Below, piece after piece: positions 36,233-44,570 of a DNA stretch of 49,940 bases (its first letter is position 1; each line of letters opens with the position of its first letter). Where the stretch lies: assembly GCA_017398355.1 (NCBI GenBank), contig JAFQGD010000041.1, forward strand, positions 1-49,940, read 5' to 3'. The notes under the pieces are model-generated. The model searched no databases. It saw nothing but the letters and a program-made list of their open reading frames with translations, and had not been told where the DNA came from. Origin of the DNA: Akkermansia sp. (GTDB lineage: Bacteria; Verrucomicrobiota; Verrucomicrobiia; Verrucomicrobiales; Akkermansiaceae). The position numbers and the translations under genes are program-made.

Positions 36233-37549
36233 ATGGCTATTCGCATGCAAAAAACGCTCAAAAAGTGTGCTTCCATTCAGGGCACTTCGCTTCACACGGG
36301 TAATCCGGTCAAACTGACAATCAAACCGGCAGAAGTGAATACCGGTCTGAAATTCCGTCGAATTGACTTACCGGACAAGCCTTTCATTGATGCCTCTGCC
36401 GCCAATGTGCAGACGGTGGAACGCGCCACCACGCTGGCAGATGGTTCCGTCAAGGTACACACCGTAGAGCACATTCTCTCTGCCCTCACCGGCATGGGGG
36501 TGGACAATGCCATCATTGAGATGGATGCCAACGAACCGCCCATTGGTGATGGCTCCGCCTCTCCGTATGTAGAGCTCATCAAACAAGCCGGGATTGAGGA
36601 ACAGGAAGCTCCCTGCCACGTCTGGGAAATCCGCGAGCCATATCAGGTTGAAAACAAGAATGGCTCTCGCATCGTCATCATGCCCGACAAGGAGTTCCGC
36701 ATCTCCCTCACCGCAGTGGGACCCAATGGTCGCGTAACCCAGTTCTTCTCCTCCGTCATCAACCCGGAGACGTATGAAAAAGAGCTCTCCACAGCTCGTA
36801 CATTCTGCTTCTACGAAGACATTCAACCCCTGTTGGAGAAAGGGCTCATCCAAGGTGGCACGCTCGATAACGCCATCGTCATCAAGGGTGACCAGTACCT
36901 CTGCGCCGGTGGTCTGCGCCACCACAACGAATGCGCCCGCCACAAGGCCATGGATCTCATTGGCGATCTTATTCTCAACGGCCGCCGCATCTTGGGGCAT
37001 GTCATCGCCATCATGCCCGGGCATGGCATCAACACGCAGATGGCAGCCAAGCTGCAAAAGAGCTACGAAAGCATGGCAGCCCTGAAACCCAAACCCTTTG
37101 TATTCCCCTCCGGCGAAACCGTCCTCAACACCTCTGAGGTGCTCAAGCTCCTGCCTCACCGCTTCCCCTTCCTGATGGTGGACCGCGTGCTCGGGTTCGA
37201 GGGTGACAACAAGTGCGTAGGCCAAAAGAATCTGACCATGAATGAGCCGTTCTTCCAAGGGCACTTCCCCGGCAAACCGGTGATGCCCGGCGTGCTTCAG
37301 CTTGAAGCCATGGCGCAGGTTGGCTCTATCCTCATGCTCCGCATCCCTGAAAACCAAGGAAAGATTGGCTACTTCATGAGCTGCGACAAGGTGAAATGGC
37401 GCAAGCCCGTAGAACCGGGAGATGTGCTCATCATCGAAGCAGAGCTCACCAAGATGCGCGGTGCCATCGGCGTTTGCAATGGCCGCTGCACCGTCAATGG
37501 TGAAATCACTTGCGAAGCCGAGCTCAAATTCATGGTAGCAGATGCCTAA
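36233..37549 (+). CDS. lpxC-fabZ: Fused UDP-3-O-acyl-GlcNAc deacetylase LpxC and beta-hydroxyacyl-ACP dehydratase FabZ
   Basis: 438 residues. Residues about 5-285 are LpxC, the committed zinc deacetylase of lipid A synthesis: His80 in 'VEHILSAL', His237 and Asp241 in 'ECARHKAMDLIGD' are the zinc ligands, and 'GHVIAIMPGHGIN' holds the catalytic His264. Residues about 296-438 are FabZ: 'LLPHRFPFLMVDRV', then 'GHFPGKPVMPGVLQLEAM' with His344 and Glu358. The fusion joins control of lipid A and fatty acid synthesis and is known from Bacteroidetes and related phyla. It is a single gene with no lpxA or lpxD neighbour in view. The start at 36233 is set by the promoter; ATG 36245 is possible. Confidence 0.97.
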   Translation: MAIRMQKTLKKCASIQGTSLHTGNPVKLTIKPAEVNTGLKFRRIDLPDKPFIDASAANVQTVERATTLADGSVKVHTVEHILSALTGMGVDNAIIEMDANEPPIGDGSASPYVELIKQAGIEEQEAPCHVWEIREPYQVENKNGSRIVIMPDKEFRISLTAVGPNGRVTQFFSSVINPETYEKELSTARTFCFYEDIQPLLEKGLIQGGTLDNAIVIKGDQYLCAGGLRHHNECARHKAMDLIGDLILNGRRILGHVIAIMPGHGINTQMAAKLQKSYESMAALKPKPFVFPSGETVLNTSEVLKLLPHRFPFLMVDRVLGFEGDNKCVGQKNLTMNEPFFQGHFPGKPVMPGVLQLEAMAQVGSILMLRIPENQGKIGYFMSCDKVKWRKPVEPGDVLIIEAELTKMRGAIGVCNGRCTVNGEITCEAELKFMVADA

Positions 37550-37596
37550 TTTATTGAATTTTTTGCCGGAATATCCAAAAAAATGAAGAACGGTGC

Positions 37597-37624
37597 TTGA
37601 CATACGCCAATTTTGGAGTATGAT
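37597..37624 (+). promoter_or_regulatory. Promoter of rpmH-rnpA-yidD-yidC
   Basis: -35 TTGACA (37597-37602), 16-bp spacer, -10 TATGAT (37619-37624). The leader is about 55 nt and has no clear Shine-Dalgarno sequence. Confidence 0.8.
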
Positions 37625-37686
37625 AGCCACCCCGACCGCGCAAGCGGGTCTGCAGAAAATCTTCTAAACGAAAAGAAATACTGACT

Positions 37687-37872
37687 ATGAGCAAGAGAAC
37701 ATACCAGCCTTCCAAGCGCTGCCGCAAGCGCCAGTTCGGTTTCCGCGCACGCATGGCCTCCAAGAATGGCCGCGCCATCCTCGCACGCCGCCGCGCCAAG
37801 GGGCGTAAGCGTCTGCTGCCCAAGGGTGCAGAGATTCAATACAAGCGTCACATCATCCAGCACGGTGTATAA
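37687..37872 (+). CDS. rpmH: 50S ribosomal protein L34
   Basis: 61 residues: '[41 protein letters not shown]' is the full L34 core. A C-terminal tail of about 15 residues makes it longer than the usual 44-47. First gene of the classic rpmH-rnpA-yidD-yidC cluster, which in many bacteria lies near the replication origin; dnaA and oriC are not in this window. Confidence 0.97.
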   Translation: MSKRTYQPSKRCRKRQFGFRARMASKNGRAILARRRAKGRKRLLPKGAEIQYKRHIIQHGV

Positions 37873-37972
37873 CCGTCTGGGGGTGGGTATGTTCCCCCGC
37901 AGTTTCATGCCAAGCATTGAGCTGAAGTGATAGGGAACAACCCGCGCAGGATAACGCAACGCCCTGTGTAAG

Positions 37973-38332
37973 ATGCTGCTGACACGGTGCCATACCATGA
38001 AGCGAGCCAGCGAGTTCGCAATGGTGCGAGCCGAAGGCACATCGACCGCAGGGCGTTTCCTTGTACTCAATACCGCGCCCTCGCTCGATGGCGCTGGGGC
38101 GTATTCTCGCTTTGGCATCATCACCACCAAGCGTATAGGCCACGCCGTTGTGCGCAATAAGCTACGCAGGCGCATGCGCGAGATACTGCGGGCACACGCC
38201 GAACCACTCTCCGGTGGGCTATTTGTCGTTCTGGTAGTGCGGGCATCTGCTGCGCGCGCAACCTACCAAGAGCTGGAAGCAGATTTTCTGCATCTGATGC
38301 GCCGTCAAATACGCAAAATCACCTCATGTTAA
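37973..38332 (+). CDS. rnpA: Ribonuclease P protein component
   Basis: 119 residues. The RNase P protein signature is '[21 protein letters not shown]' in part (the RNR motif), with '[12 protein letters not shown]' before it. It binds the RNase P RNA for tRNA 5'-end processing. The ATG at 37973 ([22 protein letters not shown]) gives the usual N-terminal helix; ATG 37997 would be too short. It is 100 nt behind rpmH and overlaps yidD by 7 nt, so the two are translationally coupled. Confidence 0.95.
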   Translation: MLLTRCHTMKRASEFAMVRAEGTSTAGRFLVLNTAPSLDGAGAYSRFGIITTKRIGHAVVRNKLRRRMREILRAHAEPLSGGLFVVLVVRASAARATYQELEADFLHLMRRQIRKITSC

Positions 38333-38577
38333 AACGCCTATTCATCGCCCCCGTGCTGTTTTACAAGCGCTTTGTGAGTGCCCCTCTGCATGCCATAGGA
38401 GGGCCGATGACGGGCTGTCGTTTTACCCCCACATGCTCCACATACTTCATTGAAGCCGTGCAGACGCACGGGGCTTTGAAGGGAGCCGCTATGGGAATAT
38501 GGCGCATCTTGCGCTGCAATCCCTGGGGCGGGTGCGGACACGATCCTGTACCGCCCCGCAGTTCCAAAAAATCTTAA
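38326..38577 (+). CDS. yidD: Membrane protein insertion efficiency factor YidD
   Basis: 83 residues with the family pattern '[11 protein letters not shown]', '[23 protein letters not shown]' in part and '[17 protein letters not shown]'. It has an amphipathic N-terminal helix and conserved Cys residues. YidD helps YidC insert inner-membrane proteins. It overlaps rnpA by 7 nt and is followed by yidC after 27 nt. Confidence 0.96.
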   Translation: MLKRLFIAPVLFYKRFVSAPLHAIGGPMTGCRFTPTCSTYFIEAVQTHGALKGAAMGIWRILRCNPWGGCGHDPVPPRSSKKS

Positions 38578-38604
38578 ATTCAAACCACCCCTATCAAAAA
38601 CACC

Positions 38605-40521
38605 ATGGATAAGACCGCTTGGTTCGTTGTAACCCTTTGCGTGGGGCTATTGGGGCTCAACTTCTGGTATCAGAGTGAGCAACAAGCCTCCACTCCCCCG
38701 ACTCAGCCAGCCGCGCAGGTTGCCACCGCCACCCCGGCAGCAACAGCCCCAGCCCCGGCCACTCCTACCGCCGCTACCACTCCGATAGCACAGCCGGCAG
38801 CCCCGGTAGCAAGCCGCACCCCGCAAATTATAGCCACCCTCACCTCCCGAGATGAAGCCGGCAAGCCTGTTGCCCGCTATAATTTCCAAGATTTGGGCGG
38901 TAGCCTCCGCAGTGTAGACATGATTGGCAAAGCCATCAACAGCACTCGCCCCGAGCTTGCCCAGGATGTGAGCATCAACAGCAACGCTGCCCAGGGCATC
39001 GGCACCCTCATGTTCGGCCTGAGCAATACCCAAGCCCCGACCTATGATCAATCCGCCTACCAAATTATCCCGGAGCAGACCAACGACACCCAAGTGGCCA
39101 TGTGGGCCCGCGTGGGTGATTTGATTGTGCGCAAGATATACACACTCAAGCCACTGAAAGCCAACCGCGATGGCGAAGAAGTATCCGTAGCCGGCAATGC
39201 CTATGTGTTGAATCTCAAGGTCGACATCCAGAACACCTCATCCAACACACTTGCTGCCAACAACTGGGGGCTCTATGCCGGTGGCATGAGCCAAATCTCC
39301 AAAGAGGAGGGCAACTACTACACATACTACGTGCGTTTGGAAGACGGCTCGTTTGAGAAAGAAACGCCCGGTTCCTTCCGCCCGCTTATCTTCGGCTCCG
39401 ACAAGGAGCGCATCTACACCACCGGCTGCGATAATCTTGCTTGGGGCGGTACCATGAATCAGTACTACTCAACCGTGGTGCAGCCCACGGAAGGCTCCGG
39501 CAATAATGCTTTCTACGCAGCTCCCGTTAAGTACACACTCCCCGTCTCCGGCGAACAGGCAGAGGGCGTGGAATTCGGCATGGGTATCCCAGATTTCACT
39601 CTTTCCCCCAAAACTGCGGATATGCAAGGTGGCCAGAAATCCCTTTCGTACGAGATTTTCACCGGCCCCAAGCTCAACCTCATGCTCAGCGACATGACGG
39701 CGGACTTCCGCATGATTGATCGCATCATGGACTACGGCTGGCTCTACCTCATCAGCTACCCCATGAACTGGCTCATCAACGTCTTCTACAGCTGGTTCGG
39801 CAACTGGGGATGGGCTATTGTGGCCATGACCATCGTGGTGCGTCTCCTCATCTGGCCGCTCTACCTCAAGAGCTACCGCAGTATGAAGGCCATGAGCAGC
39901 CTGCAGCCGGAAATGAAGAAGCTCAAAGAGAAGTATCCGGATGACCAGCAAAAGGTCAGCATGGAGATGATGAAGCTCTACCGCGACCGCGGCATTTCCC
40001 CCATGGGTGGCTGCTTGCCCATGTTCCTGCAGATTCCCATCTTCTTCGCATTCTTCTATGTGCTGCAAACAGCCGCAGAGTTCCGTGGCGCACCCTTCAT
40101 GGGCTGGGTAACAGACCTCTCCCAGATGGATACGGTGTATACGCTTTCCCTCATGGGCTGGGATTTGCCCATCAACATTCTGCCCGTTGTCATGGCCATC
40201 TCCATGATAGTGCAGATGGCTATGACCCCGCAAGCGGGCGACCCCATGCAGCAGCGTATCATGAAGTTCATGCCTGTGGTTTTCTTCCTGTTCTGCTACA
40301 CATACCCCAGCGCGCTGGCTTTGTACTGGACCACCACCAACATCATCTCCATCATCCAGACAATCATCATCCGCCGCATGCCCGTGCCGGAGCCCAAAGC
40401 CCCGACCCAGAAAAAGAAAGGCAAAAAAGGCTTCTTTGAACGCATGATGGAAGCCCAGCAAGCTGCTTTGGCAGAGCAGCAGCGCCAAGCCAATATGCGC
40501 AACGTCACGCCCAAAAAATAA
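38605..40521 (+). CDS. yidC: Membrane protein insertase YidC
   Basis: 638 residues. Residues about 5-22 are the N-terminal membrane anchor, followed by an Ala/Pro/Thr-rich linker (about 30-70), the large periplasmic beta domain (about 75-370) and the C-terminal insertase core from about 385 ('WGWAIVAMTIVVRLLIWPL', 'MGGCLPMFLQIPIFFAFFYVL', 'YPSALALYWTTTN'). The conserved positive residue of the hydrophilic groove is in 'VVRLLIWPL'. The tail is Lys-rich ('KKKGKKGFFERM'). It inserts and folds inner-membrane proteins with or without Sec. Last gene of the operon. Confidence 0.98.
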   Translation: MDKTAWFVVTLCVGLLGLNFWYQSEQQASTPPTQPAAQVATATPAATAPAPATPTAATTPIAQPAAPVASRTPQIIATLTSRDEAGKPVARYNFQDLGGSLRSVDMIGKAINSTRPELAQDVSINSNAAQGIGTLMFGLSNTQAPTYDQSAYQIIPEQTNDTQVAMWARVGDLIVRKIYTLKPLKANRDGEEVSVAGNAYVLNLKVDIQNTSSNTLAANNWGLYAGGMSQISKEEGNYYTYYVRLEDGSFEKETPGSFRPLIFGSDKERIYTTGCDNLAWGGTMNQYYSTVVQPTEGSGNNAFYAAPVKYTLPVSGEQAEGVEFGMGIPDFTLSPKTADMQGGQKSLSYEIFTGPKLNLMLSDMTADFRMIDRIMDYGWLYLISYPMNWLINVFYSWFGNWGWAIVAMTIVVRLLIWPLYLKSYRSMKAMSSLQPEMKKLKEKYPDDQQKVSMEMMKLYRDRGISPMGGCLPMFLQIPIFFAFFYVLQTAAEFRGAPFMGWVTDLSQMDTVYTLSLMGWDLPINILPVVMAISMIVQMAMTPQAGDPMQQRIMKFMPVVFFLFCYTYPSALALYWTTTNIISIIQTIIIRRMPVPEPKAPTQKKKGKKGFFERMMEAQQAALAEQQRQANMRNVTPKK

Positions 40522-40550
40522 GAGTTTTCTCACGATTTACTCTTCCCGAG

Positions 40551-40585
40551 CACCCTGTTTCTCAACCGGAAACAGGGTGTTTTTT
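40551..40585 (+). terminator. Rho-independent terminator after yidC
   Basis: A perfect 11-bp stem (CACCCTGTTTC at 40551-40561 with 40569-40579) followed by six T residues. Confidence 0.95.
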
Positions 40586-40628
40586 GATTATATAGGGAGT
40601 ACAGCACATGCTGTCCCCCGTCAAACTG

Positions 40629-40657
40629 TTGCAAACGCAAAAAATTGTCTGTATAGA
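40629..40657 (+). promoter_or_regulatory. Promoter of the M15 peptidase gene
   Basis: -35 TTGCAA (40629-40634), 17-bp spacer, -10 TATAGA (40652-40657), about 30 nt of leader. A short inverted repeat ACAGCA, CA, TGCTGT lies upstream at 40601-40614 and might be an operator. Confidence 0.55.
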
Positions 40658-40694
40658 GGAAGCAACGCAGAAAGCTACTGTCCCCTCTACACAC

Positions 40695-41285
40695 ATGAAA
40701 GCAGACATCATCCGCATCCAACAAAAAATCGGCGTTACGGCCGATGGTATCATCGGCCCGCGCACCGTGCAGGCTCTCACCCGTGAATTAGGTATTACAC
40801 CCGCCACCGTTCCCAGCTGGCCCACCCAAGCAGAGGTACGCAAGGGCACAAGTTGCTTTGGCAGACCGGGCAATGAATCCGTGCTTACCTCCATAGTTCC
40901 CCCCTACCCCTTGTTCTACGATGGCAAGGCCTTGCGCAGTATCCGCGTGCATGAACTTGTGGCACCGCATGTATTGGCCGTTCTGAGAGAGGTTTTGGAA
41001 CACTACGGACAAGATGAGATTCACCGCCTGGGCTTGGATTTGTATGGTGGTTCCTACAACTACCGAGCCAGTACCGGTGGCAGCTCCCTCTCTATGCACG
41101 CGTGGGGCATTGCGCTGGATTTTTCGCCGACAGCCAACGCATACAAAACAAAAGCCCCCCGAGCCAGTCTTTCTCACCGGGATTGCCGCGCCTGGTGGGA
41201 GATTTGGGAAAGCCACGGAGCCGTTTCCCTAGGTCGCTCAAGAGATTACGATTGGATGCACGTCCAATTTGCACGCCTGAGTTAG
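40695..41285 (+). CDS. Peptidoglycan-binding M15-type peptidase
   Basis: 196 residues. An N-terminal half of a peptidoglycan-binding repeat ('IIRIQQKIGVTADGIIGPRTVQALTREL') precedes a metallopeptidase domain of the M15 (D-Ala-D-Ala carboxypeptidase/endolysin) type. Its zinc ligands are His135 and Asp142 in 'MHAWGIALDF' and His189 in 'DWMHVQF', with 'YNYRASTGGSSLS' before them. It probably cleaves the peptide part of peptidoglycan. There is no signal peptide from the ATG at 40695, and the open frame further upstream (to 40608) adds none. So it may be a phage-endolysin-like or cytoplasmically stored enzyme. Confidence 0.88.
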   Translation: MKADIIRIQQKIGVTADGIIGPRTVQALTRELGITPATVPSWPTQAEVRKGTSCFGRPGNESVLTSIVPPYPLFYDGKALRSIRVHELVAPHVLAVLREVLEHYGQDEIHRLGLDLYGGSYNYRASTGGSSLSMHAWGIALDFSPTANAYKTKAPRASLSHRDCRAWWEIWESHGAVSLGRSRDYDWMHVQFARLS

Positions 41286-41297
41286 TGCCTGCAAAAC

Positions 41298-41442
41298 AGC
41301 TCAGGCCCTCTTGAAAAGAGGAAGACGGTACCGCTGAAATGCGGTATCGGCAAAGAACAAGCCGGGCATAGGCAAGACGGAACTGTGCCCCCATTGTTCT
41401 CCCCCGCAGATACAGGCATGCCGCTGTATCTGCGGGGTTTTT
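41298..41442 (+). ncRNA. Candidate structured RNA or structured 3' UTR
   Basis: Between the peptidase stop and the sulfatase promoter the plus strand can fold into consecutive helices. They are a small CCTCT/AGAGG stem, an 8-bp stem (GGTACCGC, loop TGAAAT, GCGGTATC), a two-part stem (AGAACAA 41354-41360 with TTGTTCT 41394-41400, enclosing GGGCATAG 41364-41371 with CTGTGCCC 41383-41390), and the 14-bp terminator. No known RNA family was recognised. No promoter is evident directly upstream, so it could be a processed 3' end of the peptidase mRNA. Confidence 0.45.
41402..41442 (+). terminator. Rho-independent terminator upstream of the sulfatase gene
   Basis: A perfect 14-bp stem (41402-41415 with 41424-41437), an 8-nt loop and five T residues: the strongest terminator in the window. 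Confidence 0.95.
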
Positions 41443-41461
41443 GTTTCAAAAGCTCAAAAAA

Positions 41462-41490
41462 CTGGAAAAGATCTGCAAAAATGGTAGAAT
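41462..41490 (+). promoter_or_regulatory. Promoter of the sulfatase gene (leaderless type)
   Basis: A weak -35 CTGGAA (41462-41467), 17-bp spacer, -10 TAGAAT (41485-41490), then 7 nt (GCGAGGC) to the ATG at 41498. The 7 nt closely match the GAGAGGC at the same place before the lipoprotein start at 21288. Confidence 0.55.
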
Positions 41491-41497
41491 GCGAGGC

Positions 41498-42997
41498 ATG
41501 AGAAAGCTCTTTTGCACAATCGGGCTCTTGCTGGCAAGCTGCCATGCGATAGCGCAGCCGGAAAAGCCACAAGCTATTGTTCTCTTTTTATCGGATGATG
41601 TGGGGCTGCACGACACTTCCGCCTACGGCTGCGAGGCCGCCCCCTGCCCCCATCTGAATCGCTTGGCAGAAGAAGGCTTGCTGTTTACCGATGCGCACAG
41701 CACCACCTCCGTATGCACCCCCTCCCGCTTTTCCCTGCTCACAGGCAAATATGCGTGGCGCCAAAAAGGAACCGGCATTTTGCCCGGTGATGCCAAATTA
41801 ATACTCCCCACCAAGGAGGAAAGCAGCACACTACCCTCCCTCATGCAGCAAGCCGGATACCGCACCGCCGCATTCGGCAAATGGCATTTAGGCCTTGGCC
41901 GGGGCAAAGCACCTATTGATTGGAATAAGCCCATTAGCCCCGGGCCTCGTGAAGTGGGCTTTGATTACTCATTCATCATGGCCGCCACAGGCGACCGCGT
42001 GCCCTGCGTCTACCTTCGCAATGGAGAAGTGGTGAATGCCGACCCGGCAGACCCTATTGAAGTGAACTACGAGCCCAATTTTCGCTATGAAGGGGAGTTG
42101 CTGGGCTATGAGCACCCTGAACTGCTCAAGCCATGGGGGCGCTCTGCAGATAAACAACATGATAAAACCATCATTGATGGCATCTCCCGCATCGGCCACA
42201 TGAAGGGTGGCAAAAAAGCCCTGTGGAAAGACCAGGAATTGGCAGATGCCATCACTCAAGAAGCCGTGCAATTTATCCGTCGCAATGCAGGCAAGCCCAT
42301 TTTCATCTATTTTTGCAGCAACGATATCCACGTGCCCCGCGACCCGCACCCCCGCTATCGTGGCAAGAGCAAACTGGGCATACGCGGCGATGCCACTGTG
42401 CAGATGGACGACAACATCGGCACCCTCTGTCGCGCCCTGCAAGATGCCGGTTATGGGGATGATACCCTCTTCATCTTCACCAGCGACAATGGCCCCGTCA
42501 TCGAGGATGGTTACTTGGATGGTGCAGAAACCGATTGCCGGGGCCACAGGCCCGCCCACCCCTATAGCGGTGGAAAATACGGGCTCAAAGAAGGCGGCAC
42601 GCGCGTTCCTTTCATTGTGCATTGGCCGGCCACCATCCGGGCAGGCAAGAGCCACGCACTGGTAAGCCAAGTGGACTTGGCACGCAGTCTGGCACAGCTG
42701 GTGGGGGCAGATGTGCCGGAGAAGCAGATGCCGGATAGCCTGGCACAGCTCCCCGCCCTGCTGGGGCAGGATCCCACCGGGCGCAAGCACCTAGTAGAGC
42801 AGGCTCACGGCACACGCTTGGCCCTGCGCCACGGGCAATACAAATACATACCGGGTAAAACCCCGCAACTCTACGATTTAGCGCAAGACAAGCACGAGAA
42901 AAACAACATCGCCCCGCAGCACCCCGAGCTGGTGCAGGATATGCAGCAATACTTGGAAACCCTGCGCACCACCCCGGAAACAGCTATGCCCCACTAA
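41498..42997 (+). CDS. Secreted Cys-type sulfatase
   Basis: 499 residues. It is a type I arylsulfatase that hydrolyses sulfate esters, most likely on glycans such as mucin or glycosaminoglycans. The signal peptide MRKLFCTIGLLLASCHAIAQ ends either at a possible lipobox (LASC) or after AIA. The calcium-site 'FLSDDVGLHD' follows at 30-39. The C-T-P-S-R motif with Cys73, oxidised to formylglycine by an anaerobic (anSME) or FGE maturase, is next, then 'GKWHLG', 'FTSDNGP' and 'GGKYGLKEGGTRVPFIVHWP'. The C-terminal 'QLYDLAQDKHEKNNIA' is typical of the family. The ATG at 41498 is chosen for the signal peptide and the promoter. No maturase or transporter gene is adjacent. Confidence 0.95.
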   Translation: MRKLFCTIGLLLASCHAIAQPEKPQAIVLFLSDDVGLHDTSAYGCEAAPCPHLNRLAEEGLLFTDAHSTTSVCTPSRFSLLTGKYAWRQKGTGILPGDAKLILPTKEESSTLPSLMQQAGYRTAAFGKWHLGLGRGKAPIDWNKPISPGPREVGFDYSFIMAATGDRVPCVYLRNGEVVNADPADPIEVNYEPNFRYEGELLGYEHPELLKPWGRSADKQHDKTIIDGISRIGHMKGGKKALWKDQELADAITQEAVQFIRRNAGKPIFIYFCSNDIHVPRDPHPRYRGKSKLGIRGDATVQMDDNIGTLCRALQDAGYGDDTLFIFTSDNGPVIEDGYLDGAETDCRGHRPAHPYSGGKYGLKEGGTRVPFIVHWPATIRAGKSHALVSQVDLARSLAQLVGADVPEKQMPDSLAQLPALLGQDPTGRKHLVEQAHGTRLALRHGQYKYIPGKTPQLYDLAQDKHEKNNIAPQHPELVQDMQQYLETLRTTPETAMPH

Positions 42998-43001
42998 CAG
43001 C

Positions 43002-43032
43002 AGGCGCGCACACCCACTCGGCGTGCGCGCCT
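43002..43032. terminator. Hairpin between convergent genes
   Basis: A perfect 10-bp stem (AGGCGCGCAC at 43002-43011 with 43023-43032) lies between the sulfatase stop and the stop of the small gene at 43043. There is no T-run on either strand; it may serve both genes with limited efficiency. Confidence 0.55.
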
Positions 43033-43042
43033 CCCCATATTA

Positions 43043-43276
43043 TCAGGCCTGCGTCGTGGTGTCCCCGCTATTTGAGCTGCAACCGGCATGCTCACAACAG
43101 CGTTTGGTAGCCTCCTCCTTCACCTTGTGGAAGGAGTCTTTCACAACGTCTTCTACAGCATGGCCATAGATTTTTCCCTTTGCCACCAATGCGCGCATGT
43201 GCTGGCAGTGCGCCATCTTATGAGCCAGACATGCCAACAGCATGCCCCCAATGAAACTACAGATACTAATCTTCAT
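43043..43276 (-). CDS. Small membrane-anchored or lipoprotein-like protein, unknown function
   Basis: 77 residues. A short hydrophobic N-terminus (MKISICSFIGGMLLACLAH, possible lipobox LLAC) is followed by a charged helical part and a Cys-rich tail ('RCCEHAGCSS'). The middle 'GHAVEDVVKDSFHKVKEEATK' resembles small YtxH-like envelope proteins in character only. Support for a real gene: its own promoter (43307-43335), a good start and codon use like the neighbours. No function is assigned. Confidence 0.65.
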   Translation of the reverse strand: MKISICSFIGGMLLACLAHKMAHCQHMRALVAKGKIYGHAVEDVVKDSFHKVKEEATKRCCEHAGCSSNSGDTTTQA

Positions 43277-43306
43277 ATTTATGTAATCGGGTTTATCCCG
43301 ACACGC

Positions 43307-43335
43307 ATCTTAGCTGCTAACATAGGCCTTTTCAA
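43307..43335 (-). promoter_or_regulatory. Promoter of the small membrane protein gene
   Basis: Minus strand: -35 TTGAAA (43330-43335), 17-bp spacer, -10 TAAGAT (43307-43312), leader about 25 nt containing a small CGGG/CCCG hairpin. It slightly overlaps the end of the acyltransferase gene. Confidence 0.55.
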
Positions 43336-44393
43336 TTTGTTTGATTAACCGTTTTGGCTTTTCTGTCCGGTGCCGGTAAAAATAGCAAATAAGGAGACAA
43401 GCCCGGCGCAAACTTTCGGATAACGTAGAACAGAGCAATAGCTATGCCTACAAACAAAAACGGTAGCATACCGTATACATGCTTGTGAATGGGATGTATA
43501 GAAAAATACGTCCAGCAAATATCCAAAAGTATATAGTGAATAGCATACACAAAAAAGGTACACTTGCCAAACTGAGCACAGAATAAGCTCACACGGGGAG
43601 CTATTTTCATTGCTAATTTAGAAAGGCTCATCACATATACGCACATCAAGCACGTACCGGCCAACGGGATAAAGGCCCAAGAGAGTGTTGTCACCTGCAA
43701 AATGGCCAGCATAGCCAAAACAGATAACAACACAAACGCGGGAAGGTAGACCCTATCCATGCTCTGTGACAACTTTTCGAGTGTTAAACATTTGCGCAAG
43801 AAAATACCACCGACAAAATAGCATCCGGAATTAAGCGCCTTGCTCTGTAAAAAGTATGGGATAGACGTGACCCCCTCTAAATACAGGCTTCCCAAATAGA
43901 ACATCCCCCCGATGATAAGCAGGGTTTCGGGGCGCATTCGAAGCAACACAGGAGATACAAAAACGAATACCATCAACACCTTCAAAAACCACATATAGTG
44001 ATTTCCCGGCGTGTGCAATTCCCACATGGACCCCATGGCAGATATCAACGCCCCCCATTCAAAAGAGTGCGCTTCGGATGAATAGTAGCACAGCAGGCAT
44101 TCGGATACCAAACTTCCAAGCACGCAATAAAATGCAAAGGGTATAAAAATATCAACCGTTCTTCTTATGTTGAAGCATTTCTCGCTCGGTTTGGCAAAAT
44201 ACCCAGCGAAAAGGAAAAAGATAAAAACAACATAGCGATAACTTGCAATGTTTGTGATGATGCTGAGAAGAGGCGAGATGACACCCGGAATGCGGTTCAA
44301 CTCGTTGGCATGTCCCACAATGATGAGAAAGATAGCAATGAGGCGCGCCAAATCAATGAATGGATCCCTTTGTTTGATTTCTGCTCCTTGCAT
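43332..44393 (-). CDS. Membrane acyltransferase (acyltransferase 3 family)
   Basis: 353 residues with about ten hydrophobic segments. The N-terminus 'RDPFIDLARLIAIFLIIVGHANEL' carries the conserved Asp...Arg...His of acyltransferase-3 proteins, which O-acetylate or otherwise acylate surface polysaccharides at the inner membrane. 'ELHTPGNHYMWFLKVLMVFVF' in part is the second conserved region (Trp-Phe-Leu). The start MQGAEIKQRD (ATG 44393) is supported by a promoter 6 nt upstream. It uses more A/T and more rare codons than the flanking genes, a mild sign of transfer. No polysaccharide cluster is adjacent. Confidence 0.88.
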   Translation of the reverse strand: MQGAEIKQRDPFIDLARLIAIFLIIVGHANELNRIPGVISPLLSIITNIASYRYVVFIFFLFAGYFAKPSEKCFNIRRTVDIFIPFAFYCVLGSLVSECLLCYYSSEAHSFEWGALISAMGSMWELHTPGNHYMWFLKVLMVFVFVSPVLLRMRPETLLIIGGMFYLGSLYLEGVTSIPYFLQSKALNSGCYFVGGIFLRKCLTLEKLSQSMDRVYLPAFVLLSVLAMLAILQVTTLSWAFIPLAGTCLMCVYVMSLSKLAMKIAPRVSLFCAQFGKCTFFVYAIHYILLDICWTYFSIHPIHKHVYGMLPFLFVGIAIALFYVIRKFAPGLSPYLLFLPAPDRKAKTVNQTN

Positions 44394-44399
44394 GCCGGA

Positions 44400-44428
44400 A
44401 ACATAGCATACGGCACATAAAAAGTCCA
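44400..44428 (-). promoter_or_regulatory. Promoter of the acyltransferase gene (leaderless type)
   Basis: Minus strand: -35 TGGACT (44423-44428), 17-bp spacer, -10 TATGTT (44400-44405), 6 nt before the ATG at 44393. Confidence 0.6.
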
Positions 44429-44505
44429 GTAATTTCGGCGCTTTATCCTTTGTTGTAAAGCTTTTCACGGGAAGCAAAGTGCTGCGTGTTGCTGTGATGT
44501 ATCGA

Positions 44506-44544
44506 TAAAAAGCACTCCTTCCCCACCATAAGGCAAGGAAGGAG
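44506..44544 (-). terminator. Terminator of the gcv operon
   Basis: An 8-bp stem (CTCCTTCC at 44515-44522 with GGAAGGAG at 44537-44544). On the minus strand it is followed by TGC and five T residues. It lies 27 nt past the gcvP stop. Confidence 0.85.
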
Positions 44545-44570
44545 GCGTAACAGGAAGATGCTGCTTTTGC

